DNA of 64,000 nt from Viola odorata (taxonomy: Eukaryota > Streptophyta > Magnoliopsida > Malpighiales > Violaceae). The position numbers and the translations under genes are program-made. Of this stretch, positions 1 through 10,073 are shown in pieces. Position 1 is the first letter of the stretch; each line of letters opens with the position of its first letter. The stretch lies in assembly GCA_963691705.1 (NCBI GenBank), contig OY829543.1, forward strand, positions 28,233,523 through 28,297,522, read 5' to 3'. The notes beneath the pieces were generated by a model. That model had not been told where the DNA came from and did no database searches. It saw only the letters and a program-made list of their open reading frames with translations.

Positions 1-156
1 TGAGGAATGTCGCGCCAAGTCCTCGCAAAGCATGAAGACATGCGTGCACCAGGCGCGCCAACCCTAGCATCCCATGAAGTCCCCGCGCCTAAGCCATCCG
101 AGGCCTTGCGGTAGCTCTCCAAGCCAATCTCTTCAAGCCCGCGGTCAAGGCCTTAA
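1..156 (+). repeat. Partial monomer, type E (3' part)
   Basis: This is the last 156 bp of a type E monomer cut by the window edge. It matches 2,362-2,517 and carries the E mark ATGTCGCGCC. The 2,361-bp order is therefore already in phase at base 1. Confidence 0.95.
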
Positions 157-167
157 GTGAAGGGTGG

Positions 168-177
168 TTTAGGGTTA
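168..177 (+). other. Single telomere-type motif TTTAGGGTTA
   Basis: One copy of the plant-type telomere unit TTTAGGG lies about 11 bp into each normal-headed monomer. It is not in tandem, so it is not telomere sequence. E-type heads have TTTAGGTTTA and B' monomers have lost it through a 6-bp deletion. It is a weak hint of a plant source and may be chance. Confidence 0.4.
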
Positions 178-372
178 TTTCATGTAATAATTCCCAAGCC
201 TACTCTTCGCCCATGGGAGAAAAATCCTTGTCTTTTGAAGTCTACAGAATTATTTTCACATCATCGCTTTGAATTACCTTTTAGTTATTTTCCAACCCTT
301 TTCCATAGTGCTGATGCATATCTCTCCTATGTAGGTACTTTGTGTGACATTCGCAAAGGAATGGAGCCCGCA

Positions 373-411
373 GATTCGAGGACAAATCCATTTGAAGAGG
401 GAGGAGATGAT
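373..411 (+). other. Possible Ty3/gypsy polyprotein tail remnant
   Basis: Codons 73-85 of the frame read DSRTNPFEEGGDD (DSRTNLFEEGVDD in C and D types). An Arg-Thr-Asn-Pro/Leu-Phe core followed by a Glu/Gly/Asp-rich run is, as I recall, common at the C-terminal end of plant Ty3/gypsy pol proteins, just before the 3' LTR. No integrase, RNase H or chromodomain is present in the monomer, so only this short tail supports the idea. Confidence 0.35.
394..407 (+). other. Purine tract followed by TGAT (polypurine-tract-like)
   Basis: Fourteen purines in a row, GAAGAGGGAGGAGA, are followed directly by TGATACGA. In LTR retrotransposons a polypurine tract abuts a 3' LTR that starts with TG. The position, right after the polyprotein-tail-like codons, agrees with that layout. 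In C and D types the run is interrupted (GGGAGTAGATG). A chance purine run is the alternative. Confidence 0.3.
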
Positions 412-438
412 ACGAACATGAGGGCTCTCACTCGTATC
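409..438 (+). repeat. Conserved inverted repeat GATACGA / TCGTATC
   Basis: The arms are perfect 7-bp reverse complements at 409-415 and 432-438, separated by 16 bp. Inside the spacer TGAG (419-422) and CTCA (427-430) form a second 4-bp dyad around GGCT. The arms are kept in every monomer I inspected except 20,941, where the left arm reads GATTCGA, and 42,598, where the right arm reads CCGTATC. The structure could extrude as a hairpin or be a dyad protein site. No function is shown. Confidence 0.6.
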
Positions 439-444
439 CACGTG
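439..444 (+). promoter_or_regulatory. CACGTG palindrome (E-box/G-box-like)
   Basis: CACGTG directly follows the inverted repeat in A, C, D and E monomers. B-type monomers have CACATG, a single CpG transition. CACGTG is the core bound by many bHLH and plant bZIP factors, but six bases in a satellite are weak evidence of regulation. Its clearest use here is as a marker of the monomer branches. Confidence 0.25.
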
Positions 445-573
445 AAGACCTCATGGATAGGCCGCGCAAGCCATGAGGAATGCAGCGCCAAGTCCTCGCA
501 AAGCATGAAGACATGCGTGCACCAGGCGCGCCAACCCTAGCATTCCATGAAGTCCCCGCGCCTAAGCCATCCG

Positions 574-626
574 AGGCCTTGCGGTAGCTCTCCAAGCCAA
601 TCTCTTCAAGCCCGCGGTCAAGGCCT
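574..626 (+). repeat. Imperfect inverted repeat at the monomer end
   Basis: AGGCCTTGCGG (574-584) pairs with CCGC (612-615) and AAGGCCT (620-626), with four unpaired bases GGTC between them. In C types the left arm becomes AGGCCTTGCGC and the right arm ends AAAGCCT, changes that weaken pairing instead of compensating. I see no evidence that the structure is selected. AGGCCT is itself a palindrome, which makes such pairing easy by chance. Confidence 0.35.
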
Positions 627-629
627 TAA

Positions 630-1102
630 GTGAAGGGTGGTTTAGGGTTATTTCATGTAATAATTCCCAAGCCTACTCTTCGCCCATGGGAGAAAAATCC
701 TTGTCTTTTGAAGTCTACAGACTTATTTTCACATCATCGCTTTGAATTACCTTTTACTTATTTTCCAACCCTTTTCCATAGTGCTGATGCATATCTCTCC
801 TATGTAGGTACTTTGTGTGACATTCGCAAAGGAATGGAGCCCGCAGATTCGAGGACGAATCCATTTGAAGAGGGAGGAGATGATACGAACATGAGGGCTC
901 TCACTCGTATCCACATGAAGATCTCATGGATAGGCCGCGCAAGCCATGAGGAATGCCGCGCCAAGTCCTCGCAAACCATGAAGACATGCGTGCACCAGGC
1001 GCGCCAACCCTAGAATCCCATGAAGTCCCCGCGCCTAAGCCATCCGAGGCCTTGCGGTAGCTCTCCAAGCCAATCTCTTCAAGCCCGCGGTCAAGGCCTT
1101 AA
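630..1102 (+). repeat. Monomer type B (473 bp)
   Basis: Type B resembles A but has CAGACTTATT, GACGAATCC, CACATGAAGATC (so the CACGTG palindrome is lost by one G-to-A change), CAAACCATGAAGACA and CTAGAATCCC after the frame's stop. In the left domain it is followed by type C wherever the order is regular. The right-domain derivative B' loses 6 bp near its start and reads CACATGAAGACC. Confidence 0.93.
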
Positions 1103-1575
1103 GTGAAGGGTGGTTTAGGGTTATTTCATGTAATAATTCCCAAGCCTACTCTTCGCCCATGGGAGAAAATTCCTTGTGTTTTGAAGTCTACAGACTTATT
1201 TTCCCATCATAGCTTTGAGTTACCTTTTAGTTATTTTCCAACTTTTTTCCATAGTGCTGATGCATATCTCTTCTATGTAGGTACTTTGTGTGACATTCGC
1301 AAAGGAATGGAGCGCGCAGATTCGAGAACGAATCTATTTGAAGAGGGAGTAGATGATACGAACATGAGGGCTCTCACTCGTATCCACGTGAACACCTCAC
1401 GGATAGGCCGCGCCAGCCGTGAGGAATGCCGCGCCAAGTCCTCGCACACCATGAAGTCATGCGCGCACCAGGCGCGCCAACCCTAGCATCCCATGAAGTC
1501 CCCACGCCTAAGCCATCCGAGGCCTTGCGCTAGCTCTCCAAGCCAATCTCTTCAAGCCCGCGGTCAAAGCCTTAA
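1103..1575 (+). repeat. Monomer type C (473 bp)
   Basis: Type C belongs to the second major branch with D. Marks are AAATTCCTTGTG, TTCCCATC, GAGTTACC, CAACTTTTTT, CTTCTATG, GAGCGCGC, GAGTAGATG, GTGAACACC, CAGCCGTGAGG, CACACCATGAAGTCA, TTGCGCTAGC and TCAAAGCC. In the first four HOR copies C also has CATAGCTTTG where other monomers have CATCGCTTTG. By hand count type A and type C differ at about 27 positions. C is the type most often multiplied in tandem (10,547-11,965; 14,327-15,745; 29,414; 59,030). Confidence 0.93.
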
Positions 1576-2044
1576 GTGAAGGGTGGTTTAGGGTTATTTC
1601 ATGTAATAATTCCCAAGCCTACTCTTCGCCCATGGGAGAAAATTCCTTGTGTTTTGAAGTCTACAGACTTATTTTCCCATCATCGCTTTGAGTTACCTTT
1701 TAGTTATTTTCCAACTCTTTTCCATAGTGCTGATGCATATCTCTTCTATGTAGGTACTTTGTGTGACATTCACAAAGGAATGGAGCGCGCAGATTCGAGA
1801 ACGAATCTATTTGAAGAGGGAGTAGATGATACGAACATGAGGGCTCTCACTCGTATCCACGTGAAGACATCACGGATAGGTCGCGCCAGCCGTGAGGAAT
1901 GCCGCGCCAAGTCCTCGCAAACCATGAAGTCATGCGCGCACCAGGCGCACCAACCCTAGCATCCCATGCCCCACGCCTAAGCCATCCGAGGCCTTGCGGT
2001 AGCTCTCCAAGCCAATCTCTTCAGGCCCGCGGTCAAGGCCTTAA
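1576..2044 (+). repeat. Monomer type D (469 bp, 4-bp deletion)
   Basis: Type D is C-like, but it has CAACTCTTTT, ATTCACAAAG, GTGAAGACA, CAAACCATG, GGCGCACC (so the GGCGCGCC palindrome is lost) and CTTCAGGCCC. A 4-bp deletion turns CATGAAGTCCCC into CATGCCCC at 1,968/1,969, giving 469 bp. In regular regions it always precedes type E. Right-domain D' and D'' forms are shorter still, at 463 bp. Confidence 0.93.
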
Positions 2045-2517
2045 GTAAAGGGTAGTTTAGGTTTATTTCATGTAATAATTCCCAAGCCTACTCTTCGCCC
2101 ATGGGAGAAAAATCCTTGTCTTTTGAAGTCTACAGACTTATTTTCACATCATCGCTTTGAATTACCTTTTAGTTATTTTCCAACCCTTTTCCATAGTGCT
2201 TATGCATATCTCTACTATGTAGGTACTTTGTGTTACATTCGCAAAGGAATGGAGCCCGCAGATTCGAGGACAAATCCATTTGAAGAGGGAGGAGATGATA
2301 CGAACATGAGGGCTCTCGCTCGTATCCACGTGAAGACCTCATGGATAGGCCGCGCAAGCCATGAGGAATGTCGCGCCAAGTCCTCGCAAAGCATGAAGAC
2401 ATGCGTGCACCAGGCGCGCCAACCCTAGCATCCCATGAAGTCCCCGCGCCTAAGCCATCCGAGGCCTTGCGGTAGCTCTCCAAGCCAATCTCTTCAAGCC
2501 CGCGGTCAAGGCCTTAA
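2045..2517 (+). repeat. Monomer type E (473 bp)
   Basis: Type E has a distinctive head, GTAAAGGGTAGTTTAGGTTT in place of GTGAAGGGTGGTTTAGGGTT, which removes the GTG codon and alters the telomere-like motif. Left-domain E also has GTGCTTATGC, CTCTACTATG, GTGTTACATT, GCTCTCGCTC and ATGTCGCGCC. Right-domain E' keeps the head but has the common bases at those other sites. The body and tail are otherwise A-like. Confidence 0.93.
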
Positions 2518-4878
2518 GTGAAGGGTGGTTTAGGGTTATTTCATGTAATAATTCCCAAGCCTACTCTTCGCCCATGGGAGAAAAATCCTTGTCTTTTGAA
2601 GTCTACAGAATTATTTTCACATCATCGCTTTGAATTACCTTTTAGTTATTTTCCAACCCTTTTCCATAGTGCTGATGCATATCTCTCCTATGTAGGTACT
2701 TTGTGTGACATTCGCAAAGGAATGGAGCCCGCAGATTCGAGGACAAATCCATTTGAAGAGGGAGGAGATGATACGAACATGAGGGCTCTCACTCGTATCC
2801 ACGTGAAGACCTCATGGATAGGCCGCGCAAGCCATGAGGAATGCAGCGCCAAGTCCTCGCAAAGCATGAAGACATGCGTGCACCAGGCGCGCCAACCCTA
2901 GCATTCCATGAAGTCCCCGCGCCTAAGCCATCCGAGGCCTTGCGGTAGCTCTCCAAGCCAATCTCTTCAAGCCCGCGGTCAAGGCCTTAAGTGAAGGGTG
3001 GTTTAGGGTTATTTCATGTAATAATTCCCAAGCCTACTCTTCGCCCATGGGAGAAAAATCCTTGTCTTTTGAAGTCTACAGACTTATTTTCACATCATCG
3101 CTTTGAATTACCTTTTACTTATTTTCCAACCCTTTTCCATAGTGCTGATGCATATCTCTCCTATGTAGGTACTTTGTGTGACATTCGCAAAGGAATGGAG
3201 CCCGCAGATTCGAGGACGAATCCATTTGAAGAGGGAGGAGATGATACGAACATGAGGGCTCTCACTCGTATCCACATGAAGATCTCATGGATAGGCCGCG
3301 CAAGCCATGAGGAATGCCGCGCCAAGTCCTCGCAAACCATGAAGACATGTGTGCACCAGGCGCGCCAACCCTAGAATCCCATGAAGTCCCCGCGCCTAAG
3401 CCATCCGAGGCCTTGCGGTAGCTCTCCAAGCCAATCTCTTCAAGCCCGCGGTCAAGGCCTTAAGTGAAGGGTGGTTTAGGGTTATTTCATGTAATAATTC
3501 CCAAGCCTACTCTTCGCCCATGGGAGAAAATTCCTTGTGTTTTGAAGTCTACAGACTTATTTTCCCATCATAGCTTTGAGTTACCTTTTAGTTATTTTCC
3601 AACTTTTTTCCATAGTGCTGATGCATATCTCTTCTATGTAGGTACTTTGTGTGACATTCGCAAAGGAATGGAGCGCGCAGATTCGAGAACGAATCTATTT
3701 GAAGAGGGAGTAGATGATACGAACATGAGGGCTCTCACTCGTATCCACGTGAACACCTCACGGATAGGCCGCGCCAGCCGTGAGGAATGCCGCGCCAAGT
3801 CCTCGCACACCATGAAGTCATGCGCGCACCAGGCGCGCCAACCCTAGCATCCCATGAAGTCCCCACGCCTAAGCCATCCGAGGCCTTGCGCTAGCTCTCC
3901 AAGCCAATCTCTTCAAGCCCGCGGTCAAAGCCTTAAGTGAAGGGTGGTTTAGGGTTATTTCATGTAATAATTCCCAAGCCTACTCTTCGCCCATGGGAGA
4001 AAATTCCTTGTGTTTTGAAGTCTACAGACTTATTTTCCCATCATCGCTTTGAGTTACCTTTTAGTTATTTTCCAACTCTTTTCCATAGTGCTGATGCATA
4101 TCTCTTCTATGTAGGTACTTTGTGTGACATTCACAAAGGAATGGAGCGCGCAGATTCGAGAACGAATCTATTTGAAGAGGGAGTAGATGATACGAACATG
4201 AGGGCTCTCACTCGTATCCACGTGAAGACATCACGGATAGGTCGCGCCAGCCGTGAGGAATGCCGCGCCAAGTCCTCGCAAACCATGAAGTCATGCGCGC
4301 ACCAGGCGCACCAACCCTAGCATCCCATGCCCCACGCCTAAGCCATCCGAGGCCTTGCGGTAGCTCTCCAAGCCAATCTCTTCAGGCCCGCGGTCAAGGC
4401 CTTAAGTAAAGGGTAGTTTAGGTTTATTTCATGTAATAATTCCCAAGCCTACTCTTCGCCCATGGGAGAAAAATCCTTGTCTTTTGAAGTCTACAGACTT
4501 ATTTTCACATCATCGCTTTGAATTACCTTTTAGTTATTTTCCAACCCTTTTCCATAGTGCTTATGCATATCTCTACTATGTAGGTACTTTGTGTTACATT
4601 CGCAAAGGAATGGAGCCCGCAGATTCGAGGACAAATCCATTTGAAGAGGGAGGAGATGATACGAACATGAGGGCTCTCGCTCGTATCCACGTGAAGACCT
4701 CATGGATAGGCCGCGCAAGCCATGAGGAATGTGGCGCCAAGTCCTCGCAAAGCATGAAGACATGCGTGCACCAGGCGCGCCAACCCTAGCATCCCATGAA
4801 GTCCCCGCGCCTAAGCCATCCGAGGCCTTGCGGTAGCTCTCCAAGCCAATCTCTTCAAGCCCGCGGTCAAGGCCTTAA
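2518..4878 (+). repeat. HOR copy 2, A-B-C-D-E (2,361 bp)
   Basis: Monomers start at 2,518, 2,991, 3,464, 3,937 and 4,406. Differences from copy 1 that I could see are T instead of C at 3,350 and G instead of C at 4,733. It shares CATTCC at 2,905 with copy 1. Confidence 0.95.
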
Positions 4879-7239
4879 GTGAAGGGTGGTTTAGGGTTAT
4901 TTCATGTAATAATTCCCAAGCCTACTCTTCGCCCATGGGAGAAAAATCCTTGTCTTTTGAAGTCTACAGAATTATTTTCACATCATCGCTTTGAATTACC
5001 TTTTAGTTATTTTCCAACCCTTTTCCATAGTGCTGATGCATATCTCTCCTATGTAGGTACTTTGTGTGACATTCGCAAAGGAATGGAGCCCGCAGATTCG
5101 AGGACAAATCCATTTGAAGAGGGAGGAGATGATACGAACATGAGGGCTCTCACTCGTATCCACGTGAAGACCTCATGGATAGGCCGCGCAAGCCATGAGG
5201 AATGCAGCGCCAAGTCCTCGCAAAGCATGAAGACATGCGTGCACCAGGCGCGCCAACCCTAGCATCCCATGAAGTCCCCGCGCCTAAGCCATCCGAGGCC
5301 TTGCGGTAGCTCTCCAAGCCAATCTCTTCAAGCCCGCGGTCAAGGCCTTAAGTGAAGGGTGGTTTAGGGTTATTTCATGTAATAATTCCCAAGCCTACTC
5401 TTCGCCCATGGGAGAAAAATCCTTGTCTTTTGAAGTCTACAGACTTATTTTCACATCATCGCTTTGAATTACCTTTTACTTATTTTCCAACCCTTTTCCA
5501 TAGTGCTGATGCATATCTCTCCTATGTAGGTACTTTGTGTGACATTCGCAAAGGAATGGAGCCCGCAGATTCGAGGACGAATCCATTTGAAGAGGGAGGA
5601 GATGATACGAACATGAGGGCTCTCACTCGTATCCACATGAAGATCTCATGGATAGGCCGCGCAAGCCATGAGGAATGCCGCGCCAAGTCCTCGCAAACCA
5701 TGAAGACATGCGTGCACCAGGCGCGCCAACCCTAGAATCCCATGAAGTCCCCGCGCCTAAGCCATCCGAGGCCTTGCGGTAGCTCTCCAAGCCAATCTCT
5801 TCAAGCCCGCGGTCAAGGCCTTAAGTGAAGGGTGGTTTAGGGTTATTTCATGTAATAATTCCCAAGCCTACTCTTCGCCCATGGGAGAAAATTCCTTGTG
5901 TTTTGAAGTCTACAGACTTATTTTCCCATCATAGCTTTGAGTTACCTTTTAGTTATTTTCCAACTTTTTTCCATAGTGCTGATGCATATCTCTTCTATGT
6001 AGGTACTTTGTGTGACATTCGCAAAGGAATGGAGCGCGCAGATTCGAGAACGAATCTATTTGAAGAGGGAGTAGATGATACGAACATGAGGGCTCTCACT
6101 CGTATCCACGTGAACACCTCACGGATAGGCCGCGCCAGCCGTGAGGAATGCCGCGCCAAGTCCTCGCACACCATGAAGTCATGCGCGCACCAGGCGCGCC
6201 AACCCTAGCATCCCATGAAGTCCCCACGCCTAAGCCATCCGAGGCCTTGCGCTAGCTCTCCAAGCCAATCTCTTCAAGCCCGCGGTCAAAGCCTTAAGTG
6301 AAGGGTGGTTTAGGGTTATTTCATGTAATAATTCCCAAGCCTACTCTTCGCCCATGGGAGAAAATTCCTTGTGTTTTGAAGTCTACAGACTTATTTTCCC
6401 ATCATCGCTTTGAGTTACCTTTTAGTTATTTTCCAACTCTTTTCCATAGTGCTGATGCATATCTCTTCTATGTAGGTACTTTGTGTGACATTCACAAAGG
6501 AATGGAGCGCGCAGATTCGAGAACGAATCTATTTGAAGAGGGAGTAGATGATACGAACATGAGGGCTCTCACTCGTATCCACGTGAAGACATCACGGATA
6601 GGTCGCGCCAGCCGTGAGGAATGCCGCGCCAAGTCCTCGCAAACCATGAAGTCATGCGCGCACCAGGCGCACCAACCCTAGCATCCCATGCCCCACGCCT
6701 AAGCCATCCGAGGCCTTGCGGTAGCTCTCCAAGCCAATCTCTTCAGGCCCGCGGTCAAGGCCTTAAGTAAAGGGTAGTTTAGGTTTATTTCATGTAATAA
6801 TTCCCAAGCCTACTCTTCGCCCATGGGAGAAAAATCCTTGTCTTTTGAAGTCTACAGACTTATTTTCACATCATCGCTTTGAATTACCTTTTAGTTATTT
6901 TCCAACCCTTTTCCATAGTGCTTATGCATATCTCTACTATGTAGGTACTTTGTGTTACATTCGCAAAGGAATGGAGCCCGCAGATTCGAGGACAAATCCA
7001 TTTGAAGAGGGAGGAGATGATACGAACATGAGGGCTCTCGCTCGTATCCACGTGAAGACCTCATGGATAGGCCGCGCAAGCCATGAGGAATGTCGCGCCA
7101 AGTCCTCGCAAAGCATGAAGACATGCGTGCACCAGGCGCGCCAACCCTAGCATCCCATGAAGTCCCCGCGCCTAAGCCATCCGAGGCCTTGCGGTAGCTC
7201 TCCAAGCCAATCTCTTCAAGCCCGCGGTCAAGGCCTTAA
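4879..7239 (+). repeat. HOR copy 3, A-B-C-D-E (2,361 bp)
   Basis: Monomers start at 4,879, 5,352, 5,825, 6,298 and 6,767. It differs from copies 1 and 2 by C at 5,266 (CATCCC instead of CATTCC) and lacks the private changes of copy 2. Confidence 0.95.
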
Positions 7240-10073
7240 GTGAAGGGTGGTTTAGGGTTATTTCATGTAATAATTCCCAAGCCTACTCTTCGCCCATGGG
7301 AGAAAAATCCTTGTCTTTTGAAGTCTACAGAATTATTTTCACATCATCGCTTTGAATTACCTTTTAGTTATTTTCCAACCCTTTTCCATAGTGCTGATGC
7401 ATATCTCTCCTATGTAGGTACTTTGTGTGACATTCGCAAAGGAATGGAGCCCGCAGATTCGAGGACAAATCCATTTGAAGAGGGAGGAGATGATACGAAC
7501 ATGAGGGCTCTCACTCGTATCCACGTGAAGACCTCATGGATAGGCCGCGCAAGCCATGAGGAATGCAGCGCCAAGTCCTCGCAAAGCATGAAGACATGCG
7601 TGCACCAGGCGCGCCAACCCTAGCATCCCATGAAGTCCCCGCGCCTAAGCCATCCGAGGCCTTGCGGTAGCTCTCCAAGCCAATCTCTTCAAGCCCGCGG
7701 TCAAGGCCTTAAGTGAAGGGTGGTTTAGGGTTATTTCATGTAATAATTCCCAAGCCTACTCTTCGCCCATGGGAGAAAAATCCTTGTCTTTTGAAGTCTA
7801 CAGAATTATTTTCACATCATCGCTTTGAATTACCTTTTAGTTATTTTCCAACCCTTTTCCATAGTGCTGATGCATATCTCTCCTATGTAGGTACTTTGTG
7901 TGACATTCGCAAAGGAATGGAGCCCGCAGATTCGAGGACAAATCCATTTGAAGAGGGAGGAGATGATACGAACATGAGGGCTCTCACTCGTATCCACGTG
8001 AAGACCTCATGGATAGGCCGCGCAAGCCATGAGGAATGCCGCGCCAAGTCCTCGCAAAGCATGAAGACATGCGTACACCAGGCGCGCCAACCCTAGCATC
8101 CCATGAAGTCCCCGCGCCTAAGCCATCCGAGGCCTTGCGGTAGCTCTCCAAGCCAATCTCTTCAAGCCCGCGGTCAAGGCCTTAAGTGAAGGGTGGTTTA
8201 GGGTTATTTCATGTAATCATTCCCAAGCCTACTCTTCGCCCATGGGAGAAAAATCCTTGTCTTTTGAAGTCTACAGACTTATTTTCACATCATCGCTTTG
8301 AATTACCTTTTAGTTATTTTCCAACCCTTTTCCATAGTGCTGATGCATATCTCTCCTATGTAGGTACTTTGTGTGACATTCGCAAAGGAATGGAGCCCGC
8401 AGATTCGAGGACGAATCCATTTGAAGAGGGAGGAGATGATACGAACATGAGGGCTCTCACTCGTATCCACATGAAGATCTCATGGATAGGTCGCGCAAGC
8501 CATGAGGAATGCCGCGCCAAGTCCTCGCAAACCATGAAGACATGCGTGCACCAGGCGCGCCAACCCTAGAATCCCATGAAGTCCCCGCGCCTAAGCCATC
8601 CGAGGCCTTGCGGTAGCTCTCCAAGCCAATCTCTTCAAGCCCGCGGTCAAGGCCTTAAGTGAAGGGTGGTTTAGGGTTATTTCATGTAATAATTCCCAAG
8701 ACTACTCTTCGCCCATGGGAGAAAATTCCTTGTGTTTTGAAGTCTACAGACTTATTTTCCCATCATAGCTTTGAGTTACCTTTTAGTTATTTTCCAACTT
8801 TTTTCCATAGTGCTGATGCATATCTCTTCTATGTAGGTACTTTGTGTGACATTCGCAAAGGAATGGAGCGCGCAGATTCGAGAACGAATCTATTTGAAGA
8901 GGGAGTAGATGATACGAACATGAGGGCTCTCACTCGTATCCACGTGAACACCTCACGGATAGGCCGCGCCAGCCGTGAGGAATGCCGCGCCAAGTCCTCG
9001 CACACCATGAAGTCATGCGCGCACCAGGCGCGCCAACCCTAGCATCCCATGAAGTCCCCACGCCTAAGCCATCCGAGGCCTTGCGCTAGCTCTCCAAGCC
9101 AATCTCTTCAAGCCCGCGGTCAAAGCCTTAAGTGAAGGGTGGTTTAGGGTTATTTCATGTAATAATTCCCAAGCCTACTCTTCGCCCATGGGAGAAAATT
9201 CCTTGTGTTTTGAAGTCTACAGACTTATTTTCCCATCATCGCTTTGAGTTACCTTTTAGTTATTTTCCAACTCTTTTCCATAGTGCTGATGCATATCTCT
9301 TCTATGTAGGTACTTTGTGTGACATTCACAAAGGAATGGAGCGCGCAGATTCGAGAACGAATCTATTTGAAGAGGGAGTAGATGATACGAACATGAGGGC
9401 TCTCACTCGTATCCACGTGAAGACATCACGGATAGGTCGCGCCAGCCGTGAGGAATGCCGCGCCAAGTCCTCGCAAACCATGAAGTCATGCGCGCACCAG
9501 GCGCACCAACCCTAGCATCCCATGCCCCACGCCTAAGCCATCCGAGGCCTTGCGGTAGCTCTCCAAGCCAATCTCTTCAGGCCCGCGGTCAAGGCCTTAA
9601 GTAAAGGGTAGTTTAGGTTTATTTCATGTAATAATTCCCAAGCCTACTCTTCGCCCATGGGAGAAAAATCCTTGTCTTTTGAAGTCTACAGACTTATTTT
9701 CACATCATCGCTTTGAATTACCTTTTAGTTATTTTCCAACCCTTTTCCATAGTGCTTATGCATATCTCTACTATGTAGGTACTTTGTGTTACATTCGCAA
9801 AGGAATGGAGCCCGCAGATTCGAGGACAAATCCATTTGAACAGGGAGGAGATGATACGAACATGAGGGCTCTCGCTCGTATCCACGTGAAGACCTCATGG
9901 ATAGGCCGCGCAAGCCATGAGGAATGTCGCGCCAAGTCCTCGCAAAGCATGAAGACATGCGTGCACCAGGCGCGCCAACCCTAGCATCCCATGAAGTCCC
10001 CGCGCCTAAGCCATCCGAGGCCTTGCGGTAGCTCTCCAAGCCAATCTCTTCAAGCCCGCGGTCAAGGCCTTAA
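7240..10073 (+). repeat. HOR copy 4, expanded: A-A'-B-C-D-E (2,834 bp)
   Basis: Monomers start at 7,240, 7,713, 8,186, 8,659, 9,132 and 9,601. The length is 2,361 + 473, so exactly one A-like monomer (A', 7,713) has been added. The C monomer has CAAGACTACT at 8,701 and the E monomer has GAACAGGGAGG at about 9,841, both private. The addition fits unequal exchange in register. Confidence 0.9.

Larger units (their letters stand above)
157..540 (+). pseudogene. Relic or chance 127-codon frame of the monomer (representative)
   Basis: An open frame from GTG at 157 to TAG at 538-540 recurs in most monomers. Evidence against a live gene: it starts with GTG, not ATG (TTG in E types). The first in-frame ATG is codon 69, leaving 59 residues. 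Most base differences between types change the amino acid. It is broken by TGA in the monomer at 13,854, by TAG at 25,662, 30,833 and 53,402, by TAA at 54,805, and by 1-bp deletions at 25,190 and 50,114. Because 473 is not a multiple of 3, it cannot read through into the next monomer. Residues 73-85 (DSRTNPFEEGGDD) resemble, from memory, the acidic tail of plant Ty3/gypsy polyproteins, so the frame may be a retrotransposon remnant. Confidence 0.4.
157..629 (+). repeat. Reference monomer, type A (473 bp)
   Basis: This is the first complete monomer, used here as the coordinate reference. Type A is marked by CAGAATTATT, TCACATCATC, CAACCCTTTT, CTCTCCTATG, GAGCCCGC, GACAAATCC, CACGTGAAGACC and CAAAGCATGAAG. 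Internal layout: telomere-like motif at 168-177, NcoI-type palindrome at 211-216, ATGCAT at 314-319, purine tract at 394-407, perfect inverted repeat arms at 409-415 and 432-438, CACGTG at 439-444, AscI-type palindrome at 525-532, and imperfect inverted repeat arms at 574-584 and 612-626 overlapping a SacII-type palindrome at 612-617. Other A monomers start at 2,518, 4,879, 7,240 and 11,966. The variant A' (GCGTACACC near the end) starts at 7,713 and 12,439. Confidence 0.95.
157..2517 (+). repeat. HOR copy 1, A-B-C-D-E (2,361 bp)
   Basis: This is the first complete five-monomer higher-order repeat, with monomers starting at 157, 630, 1,103, 1,576 and 2,045. The length is 4 x 473 + 469. It matches the next two copies at the 2,361-bp offset with only a couple of differences visible by eye, far fewer than separate the monomers inside it. 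This is the defining pattern of a HOR. Confidence 0.95.

Noticed and set aside
168..177. Interstitial telomere repeat
   Set aside because: Only a single TTTAGGG unit per monomer, never in tandem. E and B' monomers lack it.
430..629. Retroelement primer-binding site next to the putative LTR
   Set aside because: I searched the monomer on both strands for the usual initiator-Met tRNA complement and found none, so a complete LTR/PBS junction is not present.
2169..2483. Minus-strand open frames of 73-104 codons (for example 2,169-2,483 and 27,235-27,456)
   Set aside because: They appear only in monomer types where a single base removes a stop, overlap the plus-strand frame, and have no recognisable domain. 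They are by-products of the repeat.
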